From: Entamoeba histolytica HM-1:IMSS
Taxonomy: Eukaryota > Evosea > Mastigamoebida > Endamoebidae
DNA: 64,000 bases
Reading direction: 5' to 3'
Assembly (NCBI RefSeq): GCF_000208925.1
Contig: NW_001914906.1
Coordinates: 6,654 to 70,653 of the forward strand
A program made the translations under genes and the position numbers. This document shows positions 31,435-41,702 of this stretch, piece after piece (the first letter of the stretch is position 1; every line of letters starts with the position of its first letter). The notes under the pieces are model-generated. The model was not told the DNA's origin. It was given only the letters and a program-made list of their open reading frames with translations, and did not search any database.

Positions 31435-32124
31435 CAATAAATATTATTTGTGTTCAAATTCCATTGTTTTTATCTTATTAATTCGTAAATAACATTATTT
31501 TTTTTTATCAACTAGAAGAATAAACTTTGTTCATTGAGTTAGAATCTTTTTGATAATAACTATTTAGTTCAATTGCTTAAAAGATAGTGAATTGATGAAA
31601 TAATAGAAATACTAAATAAGTAGCTTTAACAAATATCATGAAAACAATGATATTTAATAAAAATATTAAAGGAGAATAATAAAATTTAAATAAAACTACC
31701 ATCATTACATAATGAATATGAATATTGAATTTTAGAAAAAAAATAAACTAATAAGTTTAAATCTTGAACCATGAAATAGGATATATTTTATTCTTTTCTT
31801 TAGTTATTATATTTACTAATGATATTTTATTAACTATGAAACAAGTAAGTATTAGCTTATTATTTTTACTGATAACCCAATGAAAATTACAATTTTTATT
31901 CATAATCAAAAATATTATCGTATAATAACATAATAGAAATAATTATTTTAATAGTGTTTGTTCTTACTTCATCGAATTTCTTTTTCTTCTATTTCTTCTT
32001 CATAAAAAGATAGAATTAAAAAAATAGAACAAGCAAGAATTTTAGAACTCAAGTAAAAATCAAAATTGTTCTAATGTTTCTTATTTTTTGAATAAGAGAC
32101 AACAAGATTAATTGGTGATTATTA
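31435..32124. other. AT-rich intergenic region
   Basis: No gene, RNA or repeat is seen in this 690-bp stretch between the FHA-like gene and the CBM20-like gene, both on the plus strand. Confidence 0.4.
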
Positions 32125-32760
32125 ATGAACAAAACGTCTTATTTATGTTCAAGGATTTTGAGATCTGATTTAAACAAAGAAAACATGGACATACCTGTTA
32201 CTTTTTCAATTCATTATGTTACTTCATATGGTGAAGAGTTATATATTGTTTTTGATGATGGAGTTGAACGGAAAATGTCATGGAGTAATGGTCATATTTG
32301 GACAATTCGGTGTTGTGTTTTACCACGGTTAACTCGTTGGTGGTATGAAGTAAAACAAAGTTGTGTAGTTACAAGAATAGAAAAGGACTTACATTCAAGA
32401 CAATATATCTTTGAAAAAGATAGATTTTATAATATAACTGATTCTTGGGATTGTGGTGCTTATTCAATGAAAATAAGTGTTTGTTGATAATTTTTTCAAG
32501 ACTTTAGTAATTAACTTATTTCATAGAAATTTCCTAAATTACAAAAATCAAACACTATTATTTTTACTCATCCTAGAGCAGTAACCCTTCCTTATTATAA
32601 TAGGAGTCCTTTGGTTAGGTGTCGTATCCAAGAAAACAATGAATTAGATAATAATGTTCCGAATTATAAAGGAGTTAGATTTGATTCTTTTGATGATATG
32701 ATGATAGAAGAAACACAAATTTCTTCAAAAGAAGGACATGAGTCAGTTCATCAACAATGA
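32125..32760 (+). CDS. CBM20-like starch/glycogen-binding domain protein, two exons (join 32125..32478, 32527..32760)
   Basis: A 48-bp intron (GTTTGT...CATAG) gives a 195-residue protein. Residues about 23-100 follow the CBM20 pattern: VTFSIHYVTSYGEELYIVFD (strand 1-2), MSWSNGHIWTIRCCVLPRLT (the W-x-x-G-x-W region) and RWWYEVKQSCVVTRIEKDLH with R93 (the YK----W-----R region). The usual LG-W binding site appears replaced by a shorter DDGVERK loop. There is no catalytic domain. Glycogen is the main reserve of Entamoeba, so it could be a glycogen adaptor; this is inference. The C-terminal 75 residues are disordered. Confidence 0.6.
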
Positions 32761-33003
32761 GTAAATCAATTGTATTTATTTTTACCAAAATATCTTTTTT
32801 GCCTTTTTCTAATATTTTGGAAGAGATGAAAATAGAAAGAGAAGTATTGGTAATTACGTTATTATTTAAATATTATTAAAATAATAAATAAAATTAATTT
32901 AAATAGTAACTAAAAATAAGAATGAAAAGAAAAATACATTAGTAAATACTTTTAATAAAAAATAAAATAAAAAAAAAAAAACTATGAACTTTGAAATGGT
33001 CAA

Positions 33004-33686
33004 ATGTCTGTCAAATTGGTTGCTGTTGGTGATGGAGCAGTTGGTAAAACATCCATGTTAATTTGTTATACAAAAAATGAATTTCCTGAAGAATACATTC
33101 CAACAGTATTTGACAATTATAGTACAACAGTTACTCTAGGAGATGAAGTTATTTCATTAGCTATTTGGGACACTGCAGGTCAAGAAGAATATGAGAGTAT
33201 TCGACCATTATCTTATCCATCAACAGATGTGTTTTTATTATGTTATAGTGTTGTTCAACAATCTTCATTAGATAATATAGCAGAGAAAGTTTTGTTTTTT
33301 AATTTAAGAAAATATGTTCAAGACTAATTATTTAGTGGTTACCTGAAGTTAAACATCACTGTCCTTCAAGTAGAACATTAGTTGTTGGTTTAAAAACAGA
33401 TTTAAGGGATAGTGTTGAAGAAATAAAGAAATTAGAAGCTAAAAATCAAAAACCAATATTTCCTAACGACGTTCAAGAATTTATTAAAGAAAATAATATT
33501 GAATGTGATGGCTTTTGTGAGTGTTCTGCTAAAACACAAAAAGGATTGAAAGAGGTAATGATTCAAGCAGTGAGAGTTTGTGTTGGTAATGGTCATACTA
33601 AAACATCTACACCAACCCCAGATAAAGATAAATTAAAGAAAAAAAGTAAAAGTTCAAAAGAAAGAAAATGTTGTGTTTTGTTGTAG
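33004..33686 (+). CDS. Rho/Rac-family small GTPase, two exons (join 33004..33288, 33336..33686)
   Basis: A 47-bp intron with a variant donor GTTTTG and a TTTAG acceptor joins NIAEK to WLPEV, giving 211 residues. Motifs: P-loop GDGAVGKTS, effector loop [20 protein letters not shown], the Rho-specific insert region ([20 protein letters not shown]), CSAKTQKG, a poly-basic tail and a C-terminal CVLL (CAAX, geranylgeranylated). NKxD is replaced by LKTD, as is common in Rho proteins (TKxD-like). It is an actin and phagocytosis regulator at the plasma membrane. A TATGAACT element lies 14 bp before the ATG (32983-32990). Confidence 0.95.
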
Positions 33687-33840
33687 AGAAATAAAATGGT
33701 TCCGAAAATCAAGTATTCTTTTTTCTGAATATCATTTCACATAAATACACTGTTGTTTCTGTTAATTTATAAAATTTCTTTTTTATTGAATTTTTATTAA
33801 TTCAAATAATAACTGAGAATTTCAAAGAATTTCTTTTGAA

Positions 33841-34673
33841 TTAAAGATTGGCTATTCTTGAAACAATATCATCTTCATCTTCATCGTCTTCTCCTTCGTT
33901 AAATGCTTTAGGAACTCGAGACCCTGGAGTGTCTAAGTCTTCAGGTTGTTCATTACCTTCGTTCCTTGTTTTAACCCCACCTTCCATTTGAACTTGTCTT
34001 CTTTCTTTAAGTCTAGTATTTCTTTGACGAGTTTCTGGGACTGGCTTAAGACCATTTTCAACATCTAATCCAATTTCAGTTAATACTTTATCAACTTCAA
34101 GCTCTGTTTCTTCCTCAATATCATCTCCTTCATATCCTTCGTTCACCATATCACTAACCATTGTATTCTTAATTCCTAATTCAGCATTTTGTTTTTCTAT
34201 GAAATTAGTAATAGTTATTGTGATTAATACCTTACAATATTACACATTGAATTAAATATATTTTACTATGAACAAGAAAGAAACAAACCAAAGTCATTCA
34301 TAACTTTTTGCATTGCTGGTAATTTAGTTGCTTCATTTACTTTTCTCATTGCATTAGTTACACCATTCATTGCTTCAGTTACAGCAACCATTGAACTCAT
34401 TTCTGTTAATTTCATTTTAGTAGAGTTTAATTGTGCAATAACAACTTGAAGTTTATCAATTTGTTTTTTAGTTTTAACTAAGTCGGCAGCCATTACCTTT
34501 ACAGTATTAGTTCTTCCTAATCGAGCCATCTTTCTAATTTCATTTGTTAATCTTACTTCTTCACGTTCTAATCTTTTAGACTCTCTTGTAATTTCTCTAA
34601 TAGATTTAGAAATATTTAATTTTTGTTCTCGGACTATTTCTTGAGGTGTTTTCTTATGAAATAACCTTGACAT
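33841..34673 (-). CDS. VPS2: ESCRT-III subunit Vps2/CHMP2, two exons (complement join 33841..34196, 34289..34673)
   Basis: A 92-bp intron (34197-34288, GTTTGT...CATAG) restores NDFEKQNAELGIKNTMVSDM in frame; the product has 246 residues. The N-terminal half is the basic ESCRT-III helical hairpin (MSRLFHKKTPQEIVREQKLN, LEREEVRLTNEIRKMARLGR, VKVMAADLVKTKKQIDKL). The C-terminal half is acidic and ends in DDIVSRIANL, a MIM1 motif that binds the MIT domain of Vps4. Vps2 caps ESCRT-III filaments during membrane scission. Confidence 0.94.
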
Positions 34674-35411
34674 AAACTACTATAATTTTAAGTTCTTTTT
34701 TCTTATAAAAATAAAGGATATAATTGTCATTTCTCTAAGTAATAAATAATGTTTTTATTCTTTTATATTTTTTTTATTTAAATTCTAGTCTAAATGAAAG
34801 TATATAGTCAAAAGCTATATTAGTATAATTCTGAGTATGAGCTAAATACAAAACCTAATGAATATAAGTGTATATTGATAGTTTTTCATTTTTGTTTGTA
34901 TGTTTTTATTTATTTTGAAGATAATTATATTAAATTCAATATTATTTATTCTATCGTTTGATTTAATATTATCTTTTTTTTTCATTAATATTAAGTACTT
35001 TGCCACTTATATAAATTATTTAGTCTTTCCAATTAGTTTATAATATTTCATTATTTAAATAGTGTTGAATTTAGATTATTTATAAAAATCATTTCATTTA
35101 TTTTAAATTATTTTTTTATAATTTATAGTTAGAAGACATACAATTCAATATAATTTTAATCAGATATTGAAAAAAGACTCTTTAAAATAAATAAAACAAA
35201 ACAGATATTTTTACATTAAATAAGAAATTCTAAATATTCATTATATCAACTCATCTCTATAATTAGTTTTGTTCTATAATACACATAAACTTTAGTAAAT
35301 GAGATAAATAATATGAGAGAACTACTATTAATTCTTCTATAAATTTAAAAATTCATCAAACAGAAGAATTAAAAGTTTGTTCTTTAAACTAAAAAATACA
35401 TAATAAACATT
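34674..35411. other. AT-rich divergent intergenic region
   Basis: Nothing beyond A/T-rich sequence is seen in these 738 bp between the divergent VPS2 and IDI2 genes. Confidence 0.4.
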
Positions 35412-36488
35412 ATGTCTTTAACTCCAAGTAGAAAGCTAGACCATTTAAAATTTTGTTGTAATAACGAAACTCAAAGCCATCAAAGCAATCATTTGGAAGA
35501 TATAATTCTTGAAAAAACATGTTTTCCAAAACAAAGTTTGAGTTCAATTCAAACCAAAATTAACTTTTTTAATAAAGAATTAAGTATCCCACTCATTATT
35601 GGTGCTATGACTGGTGGAAGTAATGACGTTAAAATAGTTAATAAAACATTAGCCATTGCAGCAAATGAAACAAATGTAGCTATTGGAGTTGGATCACAAA
35701 GGTCTGGATTAGAAAGTAATGATGAAGAAATACTCGAAAGTTATCGGGTTGTAAGAGAATGTGCACCAAATGCTTTTATTATTGGAAATATAGGATCAGT
35801 TCAATTAACAGAATATGGAGAAGTATTAGATGACTTAATAGCTATGATTAAAGGTGATGCTATTGCGGTCCATTTAAATTGGGAACAAGAATTAGTTCAA
35901 GCAGAAGGAGATAGAAATGGAATTGATGTCTGTCGTTTAAAAGAAATTATTTCAAAATGGAATGGTACTGTTATTGGTAAACAAGTTGGTCATGGAATGA
36001 TGAAAAAAGATGTAATGATTTGTCAGGAATTAGGTATGAAGGCAGTAGACATTGCTGGAATAGGTGGTACATCTTTTGCTGGTGTTGAATGTCTTCGTGC
36101 TAAAGAGAAAAAACAATATCAACAAAATAGACTTGGTCAATTATTATGGGATTTTGGTGTTCCTACTGCAATGAGTATTTGGGAAGCATCTCAATGTTCA
36201 CTTCCTATTATTGCTAGTGGTGGTATTCGTAATGGCTTAGAAATTGTTAAATCAATGACATTAGGTGCATCGTTAGCTTCAATAACAAAGCCATTTGTTT
36301 CGTTGTATTTAGAAGGAAGTGAAGCATGTATAAACTATGTTAATTTCATAAAAAATGAAATACAATCATCACTATTTCTTTGTGGATGTCCAAGTGTTAA
36401 TGAAGTACATTCAATTCCAAAAATTATTACTGGGGAATTATATCATTGGATGAAACAACGCAATAAAATGATTACAAACAATATTTAA
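35412..36488 (+). CDS. idi2: Type 2 isopentenyl-diphosphate delta-isomerase (FMN-dependent)
   Basis: The 358-residue TIM-barrel protein carries the type 2 IDI signature: N-terminal SRKLDHL, AMTGGS (65-70), GVGSQR (92-97), NIGSVQL, VHLNWEQELVQAEGDRNG (HLN--QE with catalytic Gln), KQVGHGM, GIGGTSFAGVE and the phosphate loop ASGGIRNGLEIVKS. It interconverts IPP and DMAPP using reduced FMN. This isozyme is mainly archaeal and bacterial, whereas most eukaryotes use the unrelated type 1 enzyme, so lateral acquisition is likely. It has no intron and no targeting sequence. Its stop codon directly abuts that of the convergent kinase gene. Confidence 0.93.
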   Translation: MSLTPSRKLDHLKFCCNNETQSHQSNHLEDIILEKTCFPKQSLSSIQTKINFFNKELSIPLIIGAMTGGSNDVKIVNKTLAIAANETNVAIGVGSQRSGLESNDEEILESYRVVRECAPNAFIIGNIGSVQLTEYGEVLDDLIAMIKGDAIAVHLNWEQELVQAEGDRNGIDVCRLKEIISKWNGTVIGKQVGHGMMKKDVMICQELGMKAVDIAGIGGTSFAGVECLRAKEKKQYQQNRLGQLLWDFGVPTAMSIWEASQCSLPIIASGGIRNGLEIVKSMTLGASLASITKPFVSLYLEGSEACINYVNFIKNEIQSSLFLCGCPSVNEVHSIPKIITGELYHWMKQRNKMITNNI

Positions 36489-37613
36489 TTACATTTCATT
36501 TTTTATTAATTGAACAATTTCGTCATAAGTTTCATTTCCTTTTACAAATTCAAATTCATGACTTTCTTTTTCACCTAATGGTTGTTTAAACATAGCAATT
36601 GATTGGTGTTGTAGAATTTCAATTGCTGTAATTCTTTTTAATGGGTCTATTTGTAACATATCATAAATTAATTCTTGTGAAGAAGAATCAATTTTTAATG
36701 TTCTAAAAAAATAAGGTAAAATAGTTTTAGTTTCTTTTAACCCATATGATTCATTTACTTCTTCATTGTTATTAATTTTAATTATTTCTTCTGGTTTAAT
36801 TAATGACAAAATAGATTTTTTAATAGAACTTACAGAATGACCTTTAAATGGTGGTGTTCTTAAAATCATTTGTGTATAAACACAACCCAATTGCCAAATA
36901 TCGATAGTAGTATTTTCTTCAACTCCTTCATAAAAATATTCTGGTGGCATATAAATTTTGGTACATACAGTTTGAATCTATCACATTATTTATTTTAATA
37001 TTCATATTAGAATTTCAAAAACAAACTGTTGGATATGATTCTTTTTGATTTAAACATTTACATGACCCAAAATCACACAACTTTATTTTAAACCTATCAT
37101 TGATTAATATATTACTTGGTTTCTACTTAGTTAGTTCTATCTAAAGAAAACCAGGAATAAATATATTAAACAAACAACATCTCGATGAATAAAATTATTA
37201 ATGTGTAAATAATATAATGCAGAAGCCAATTGTGAAACAATATATTTCATTTGTGTGGATGCAGTAATCCTTCCTGATTTGATACTCTCTGATAAATTTC
37301 TTGGAAAAAGTTCATAGACTAGAAAAACAGTATTAATAGATTCAATTTGAGCAAAAAGATACTCTTCTAAATGAATAATATTTTCATGGTTTAAATATTT
37401 TAAGAGTCTAATTTCTTGTAGTACTCTTAGATTATTTATTCTTGACTCTCCAACTTCAATTTTTTTACATGCCAGTAATTGTCCTGATTTTTTGTGTAAA
37501 ATAGAATAAACTATACCTTCTGACCCTTTATCAATCAGTCCTTGTAAAGCATATCCTTGAGTGAAGGGATCTTCGTATGAATTGTTTTTTATTTGTATTG
37601 TACGGCTATTCAT
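36489..37613 (-). CDS. CMGC-type protein kinase, three exons (complement join 36489..36977, 37027..37122, 37176..37613)
   Basis: Introns of 53 bp and 49 bp (both GTTTGT...TAG) interrupt the catalytic core. The 96-nt middle exon supplies KPSNILIND and CDFGSCKCLNQ. The product has 340 residues: a Gly loop with GSEGIVYS, ACKKI (catalytic Lys), E in RVLQEIRLL, HRDVKPSN, CDFGS, and MPPEYFYEG in place of APE. DIWQLGCVYTQMILRTPPFK and LQIDPLKRITAIEILQH-like C-lobe motifs mark the CMGC group; CDFGS followed by a Tyr-containing loop is closest to GSK3/CDK-like kinases. The precise subfamily is uncertain. Confidence 0.9.
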
Positions 37614-37863
37614 TGAGTAATAATCCTAGTTGTTTTATTATTAAGTTCTTTTTGTCTTTTCGTTTCACCAAAAGAGTAAAGATAATAATCACATTAAAAT
37701 AATTCTGAAACAATTTTTTAAGACAAATCTATTTTTATTTGTTGTGAAGTTTTATTTTCTCAAACTCCTTGTAGTTAAAATTTATATAATATTTCTGATT
37801 TATGATTTGTTTTGAAACTTATCATTTTTGTGTCTTGTCAATCTCAAAGATTTTCACTCTAAT

Positions 37864-38433
37864 ATGCAATGTCCTGTTCAAGTCAGTTTTAATAAATGCA
37901 TTGGTTGTTTACAGTGCATTAGGGTATGTCCCACAAAGGTATTAACAAGTACTCATATGAAATCAACATTATCTTTTCCTGAACGTTGTATTAGTTGTGG
38001 TTGTTGTGCATCAGTTTGTCCTGTTGGTGCAATTATTTTTAATGGTATTTCCCCACAAAAGATTGATGTGGAGTCTTTTGGTGATGTTATTCCTGTATTG
38101 AAGAACATTGAGGGAAAAGTAAATAGTGATGATGAAGAAGTGCCTAAGAAATTAATATCACAAATGATAGAGAAAGCCAAATATTCTATCCAATCTAATA
38201 ACTATAGAAAATTAGAATTTAAAATTCTTACTGATGCTGATCCTAAATATCATCAATTAGTATGTACTATAGGAACAGAAAAAACTTATGATGATGACGT
38301 TAAATTTTTATCAACACTATCATTGATATTAATTCAGAATAATATTCATTATGAATGGATAGAATTTACAGACCCAACTCAAAATATTACTTGTGCCTTA
38401 GCAATTGGGAGACCTAAACTTCAACATAACTAA
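37864..38433 (+). CDS. 2[4Fe-4S] ferredoxin-like protein with unknown C-terminal domain
   Basis: I chose the ATG at 37864 (189 residues). Residues about 1-60 form a bacterial-type ferredoxin with two full cluster motifs, CIGCLQCIRVCP and CISCGCCASVCP. Residues about 70-189 have no recognised motif. Entamoeba relies on 4Fe-4S ferredoxins for electron transfer from pyruvate:ferredoxin oxidoreductase; its known ferredoxins are single-domain and about 60 residues long. The extra domain suggests a dedicated electron-transfer partner. Only 18 bp separate its stop from the stop of the convergent RBM42-like gene. Confidence 0.85.
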   Translation: MQCPVQVSFNKCIGCLQCIRVCPTKVLTSTHMKSTLSFPERCISCGCCASVCPVGAIIFNGISPQKIDVESFGDVIPVLKNIEGKVNSDDEEVPKKLISQMIEKAKYSIQSNNYRKLEFKILTDADPKYHQLVCTIGTEKTYDDDVKFLSTLSLILIQNNIHYEWIEFTDPTQNITCALAIGRPKLQHN

Positions 38434-38451
38434 TTTATTTTTAATTATTAA

Positions 38452-39031
38452 TCATTTAGGTAGCTTTGGTTTTTTTCCTTCTTTGGTTGAAGATTTTTCA
38501 GCACGTTTTTCCCATTTACCTTTACTTAATTTACAAGGACGTGTTCCAATATATTTTCCATTTAATGTTCTTAATGCAAGAAGATATTCATTAGGATCAG
38601 AAAAACTAACAAAACCATATCCCTTACTTTTATTTGTGTATGGATTTATAATTACTCTAAATAAGAATTAACACATATTATTTTAATAGACATTATGTAA
38701 TAACAAACTTTACTTTTTGAACTGATGGATATTTAGAAAAAAATATTTTAAGCATTGTATCATCTACTTCTTTTCCTAAATTTCCTACAAACATACGAAA
38801 GTCATTTGTTGGCCAATCAGCCATTGATTCATCTACCCATCTTTTTCCATCAACATTTCTTAATGTAATACTTTGTTTTTTTTTGTCATCATTTAGTGTT
38901 GTATTTAACTTTAAAGGGTTAGTATTTGTTTGGTATAAATCAGCACACATAATAAAACCTTTTCTTTTTTTGTTTTTAAGTTTCTTCTTCTCTTCATTTT
39001 TATTTTTTAACATAAACTTAAGTAAAAGCAT
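38452..39031 (-). CDS. RBM42-like RRM RNA-binding protein, two exons (complement join 38452..38656, 38709..39031)
   Basis: A 52-bp intron (GTTTGT...TTTAG) splits the RRM and restores KVKFVI-to-KVKVIINPYTNKSKGYGF. The product has 175 residues (or 169 from the second ATG at 39013). RNP2 is MFVGNL and RNP1 is KGYGFVSF. The flanks, ADWPTNDFRMFVGNLGKEVD before and NGKYIGTRPCKLSKGKWEKR after, are diagnostic of the RBM42 family, which takes part in pre-mRNA splicing. The N-terminus is short and Lys-rich; human RBM42 has a much longer one. Confidence 0.85.
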
Positions 39032-39273
39032 TTAAATTTTATGTGCTGTAATAATACTAATGAAAGTTTTATGAATTAAACTGTTCTTTATTATAAAATA
39101 CAAAAAATGTCTTTCTTGTAGTAAGTCTTATTATATTTATTCAAAAGAAAGAATATATCAATGTATCTTATCTCTTATTGTGTATGAAGATAAAGTTATT
39201 TGTTTCTTATAAAAATAAAATAATTACTGAATTAATAAAAATTAGTTAATTAAGTATAAATAACTTATGTTGT

Positions 39274-40176
39274 TCATTCATAAATTAGCTGAATTTTGTT
39301 TTGTCCAAATACCTGATCAAAAACACTGGGAATAGATTCGATAATATCACTTGCTATAACCCCTCTATGTTTTTCTGTAAATGCAAATGAGCTACACTCT
39401 TTAACTAATGCTGACGCTGCAACGGAACAACAAATTAAATCTTCATCTTGAAAGTCTTGGTTTAACTTACTCCAAGCAACAAAAGTAGCAAGACTACCAC
39501 TTAATACATCACCTTGTCCTCCACAACGTCGTGGAGATCCAACATGTTTAACATGAACGGTATAACTTCCATTTGAAACTTCATCAACTTGACCTTTTTG
39601 AAGAATAGTAACTCCCCCTAACATTAAAGCTACTTTATTGCATGGAGTGTTATGAGAAACTTTTAGTACATCACAAAGTCTTCTATACTCCATAACATTT
39701 GGAGTTAATATAATATTCTTTTTTCCTCTAATTAAGTCAAGGTGATTATTTATTAAGAATAACCCATCTGCATCAAGAATAATTATGATATTTTTAGTTA
39801 TTGCTTGTTTTAAGATAGAAAGAGTTGCTTCCATTACAGATTCGTCTCTTCCTAATCCAGGACCAACAACCAAAGCTTGTACTGTGTCTAACCATTTCAA
39901 TACTTCATTTGTATCATAATCTTCTTTAAAGAAAGGATGTACTATTAATTCTGGTGAATATGATTTAATAGCTATAGCAGCATCTTGGTGACAGAAAATG
40001 TGTGCAAGGTCACAACCAACTCTTAAAGCACTTATACCACTAAAATAAGGTGCTCCTGTATATTCTACACTTCCACCAATAATAGCAACCTTACCACACG
40101 CCCCTTTGTGAGAGTCGAAGGTTAATTGAGGGATTATAGATTTTAATCTCGCTTCAATAGATAACTGACCTCCCAT
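39274..40176 (-). CDS. NAXD: ATP/ADP-dependent NAD(P)H-hydrate dehydratase
   Basis: The 300-residue ribokinase-fold protein shows the family motifs: HKGACGKVAIIGGSVEYTGA (N-terminal glycine loop), VVGPGLGRD, IIILDADGLFL, ILTPNVMEYRRL, and the anion-hole and catalytic segment GSPRRCGGQGDVLSGSLA with the catalytic Asp. It repairs damaged NAD(P)HX using ATP or ADP. The epimerase partner (NAXE) is not fused and not seen here. There is no targeting peptide, so it is probably cytosolic. Confidence 0.95.
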   Translation of the reverse strand: MGGQLSIEARLKSIIPQLTFDSHKGACGKVAIIGGSVEYTGAPYFSGISALRVGCDLAHIFCHQDAAIAIKSYSPELIVHPFFKEDYDTNEVLKWLDTVQALVVGPGLGRDESVMEATLSILKQAITKNIIIILDADGLFLINNHLDLIRGKKNIILTPNVMEYRRLCDVLKVSHNTPCNKVALMLGGVTILQKGQVDEVSNGSYTVHVKHVGSPRRCGGQGDVLSGSLATFVAWSKLNQDFQDEDLICCSVAASALVKECSSFAFTEKHRGVIASDIIESIPSVFDQVFGQNKIQLIYE

Positions 40177-40290
40177 AATAACTTATAACGTATATTTTTG
40201 AGATTTTCTTTTAAATTGTTTAAGAAGAATTTGTTATTACTTCAACGGTATAAAAAGAATTTTAAGTGAATTAATACAAATATTTACTAT

Positions 40291-41702
40291 TCAATTATCT
40301 AATGTTGTCATAGTAATTATTATATCAACGGTTAAAGAGATAATTGCTAACATGTAAGACCAAAACAATATAGTTGAAGTTGAGTTTGTTCCATTTGGAT
40401 AACAAACATTAACTACAACAAGACTATTTAATGCTGGAGGTGCAAATGACTCAATTTGGAGAACAAAATACATCACTTTGTTAGATGGCAATATTTCATA
40501 TTTATATAATAAATAAGTTGCAACCCAACAAATTGTTGGTATTATAACCATTCTAGCGATAATACCAATCATTATTTTCCATGTAGAAATGGTACCACCT
40601 CGTGGACCATTTGAAAGTGCTCCTCCAAGAAGGAATAATGCACAAAAAACAGTACAACTACCTAAATAGGAAATACATCTTCCAATAATACTCCAATTAC
40701 CTGAAACAAGTAAAGGGTCTCTAATTGGTTTAATTAACATAAATATAACACCAAGGATTGCAGCCATTGTTGGAATAGAAAATAAATTTTTAATTGAAAA
40801 TCTAATAATTTCTGGTAATTTCATCCATATTTTAATAAACGGTTGAGATATACAATAACCAATTTTCTTTAGTAATTTATAACAATTAATGAAAGGTTGT
40901 GTAAACGATGAACACCGTTGTTTAGATTCTTGTTTAGTTGAATGATTTTCATCAAGTGAGACTCTTCTTTCATTATTACTAATAGTAGCTCCATTAGTAT
41001 CATGAACATGTTCATTACTAACAGAAATAGTATTGTCAGAGTTATTTGATTGTGGTTGATGATTTTCATTATTATCATTATTATTATCATTATTATTATT
41101 TTCTTGAATTATATTTTCATTCTTTAATTCATTAACATCCTTTTCAATTTTAATTTCTTTCATTTCTATTTCTTTTTTTGTAATTTTTGTTCATCACGTA
41201 CATTAAAATTAATATAATTATACCCAAGAACAAAGAATGTTATCATAAACGTTAATTGATATGTGCAAATATAACTGAAAGCTATATTTTTTGCATCATT
41301 TCCTAATTCATCAGTTTCATTAGTTAATGCTTCTACAATTGCCATTGGAATATACATAACATTAGCAAATCCAAGTGTGAAAGCAAAAACTCTATTATCT
41401 AATGTAGAAATTCTAAGAATATATCCAATTATTAATGGTATAAAAAATTCTAATATTCCATGAATTAAACATGCAACTGGTAATATCCATAATTCTTTTA
41501 ATTCTTTAATTTCATCAATTGCTGTTGCTGTTTGATAAAATACAATTGCAGGCATAAAATAAGTAAAAATTAATTTAGACCAACCCCCTCTCATTCTTTC
41601 ATCAAATCCAGAAAATCTTGATGCTATAAATCCCATCAATGCAATAAATACTAACTTAATAATAGAATATATTGAACATTTAATTAACGTAGCAATTTCC
41701 AT
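40291..41702 (-). CDS. PIN-like/auxin-efflux-carrier family transporter, in two frames joined by a -1 shift
   Basis: Two adjacent minus-strand frames are the halves of one membrane transport protein (PF03547-like). The first (41702-41166, 178 residues) has about five helices with GGWSKLIFTYFMPAIVFYQT and FANVMYIPMAIVEAL. The second (40291-41163) has an Asn-rich hydrophilic loop, then about five helices with LFLLGGALSNGPRGG and ESFAPPALNSLVVVNVC. The break falls in the central loop, where family members have their cytosolic domain. Frame 0 stops at TAG (41168-41166) one codon after A AAA AAG (41178-41172). A -1 slip there would give about 470 residues, normal for the family. A homopolymer sequencing error or a real frameshift mutation are alternatives. 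Confidence 0.8.
41166..41180 (-). promoter_or_regulatory. Candidate -1 frameshift site A AAA AAG
   Basis: In the zero frame the sequence reads CAA AAA AAG AAA TAG, so the heptamer A AAA AAG sits exactly in slippery register. A -1 slip continues as GAA ATA GAA ATG into the second half of the carrier. No obvious downstream hairpin is seen in the AT-rich sequence. A seven-A run is also a classic indel or transcriptional-slippage site. Confidence 0.4.

Noticed and set aside
35412..36488. IDI2 as bacterial contamination
   Set aside because: Its base and codon composition match the neighbours, and its stop abuts an intron-containing Entamoeba gene, so it is resident DNA.
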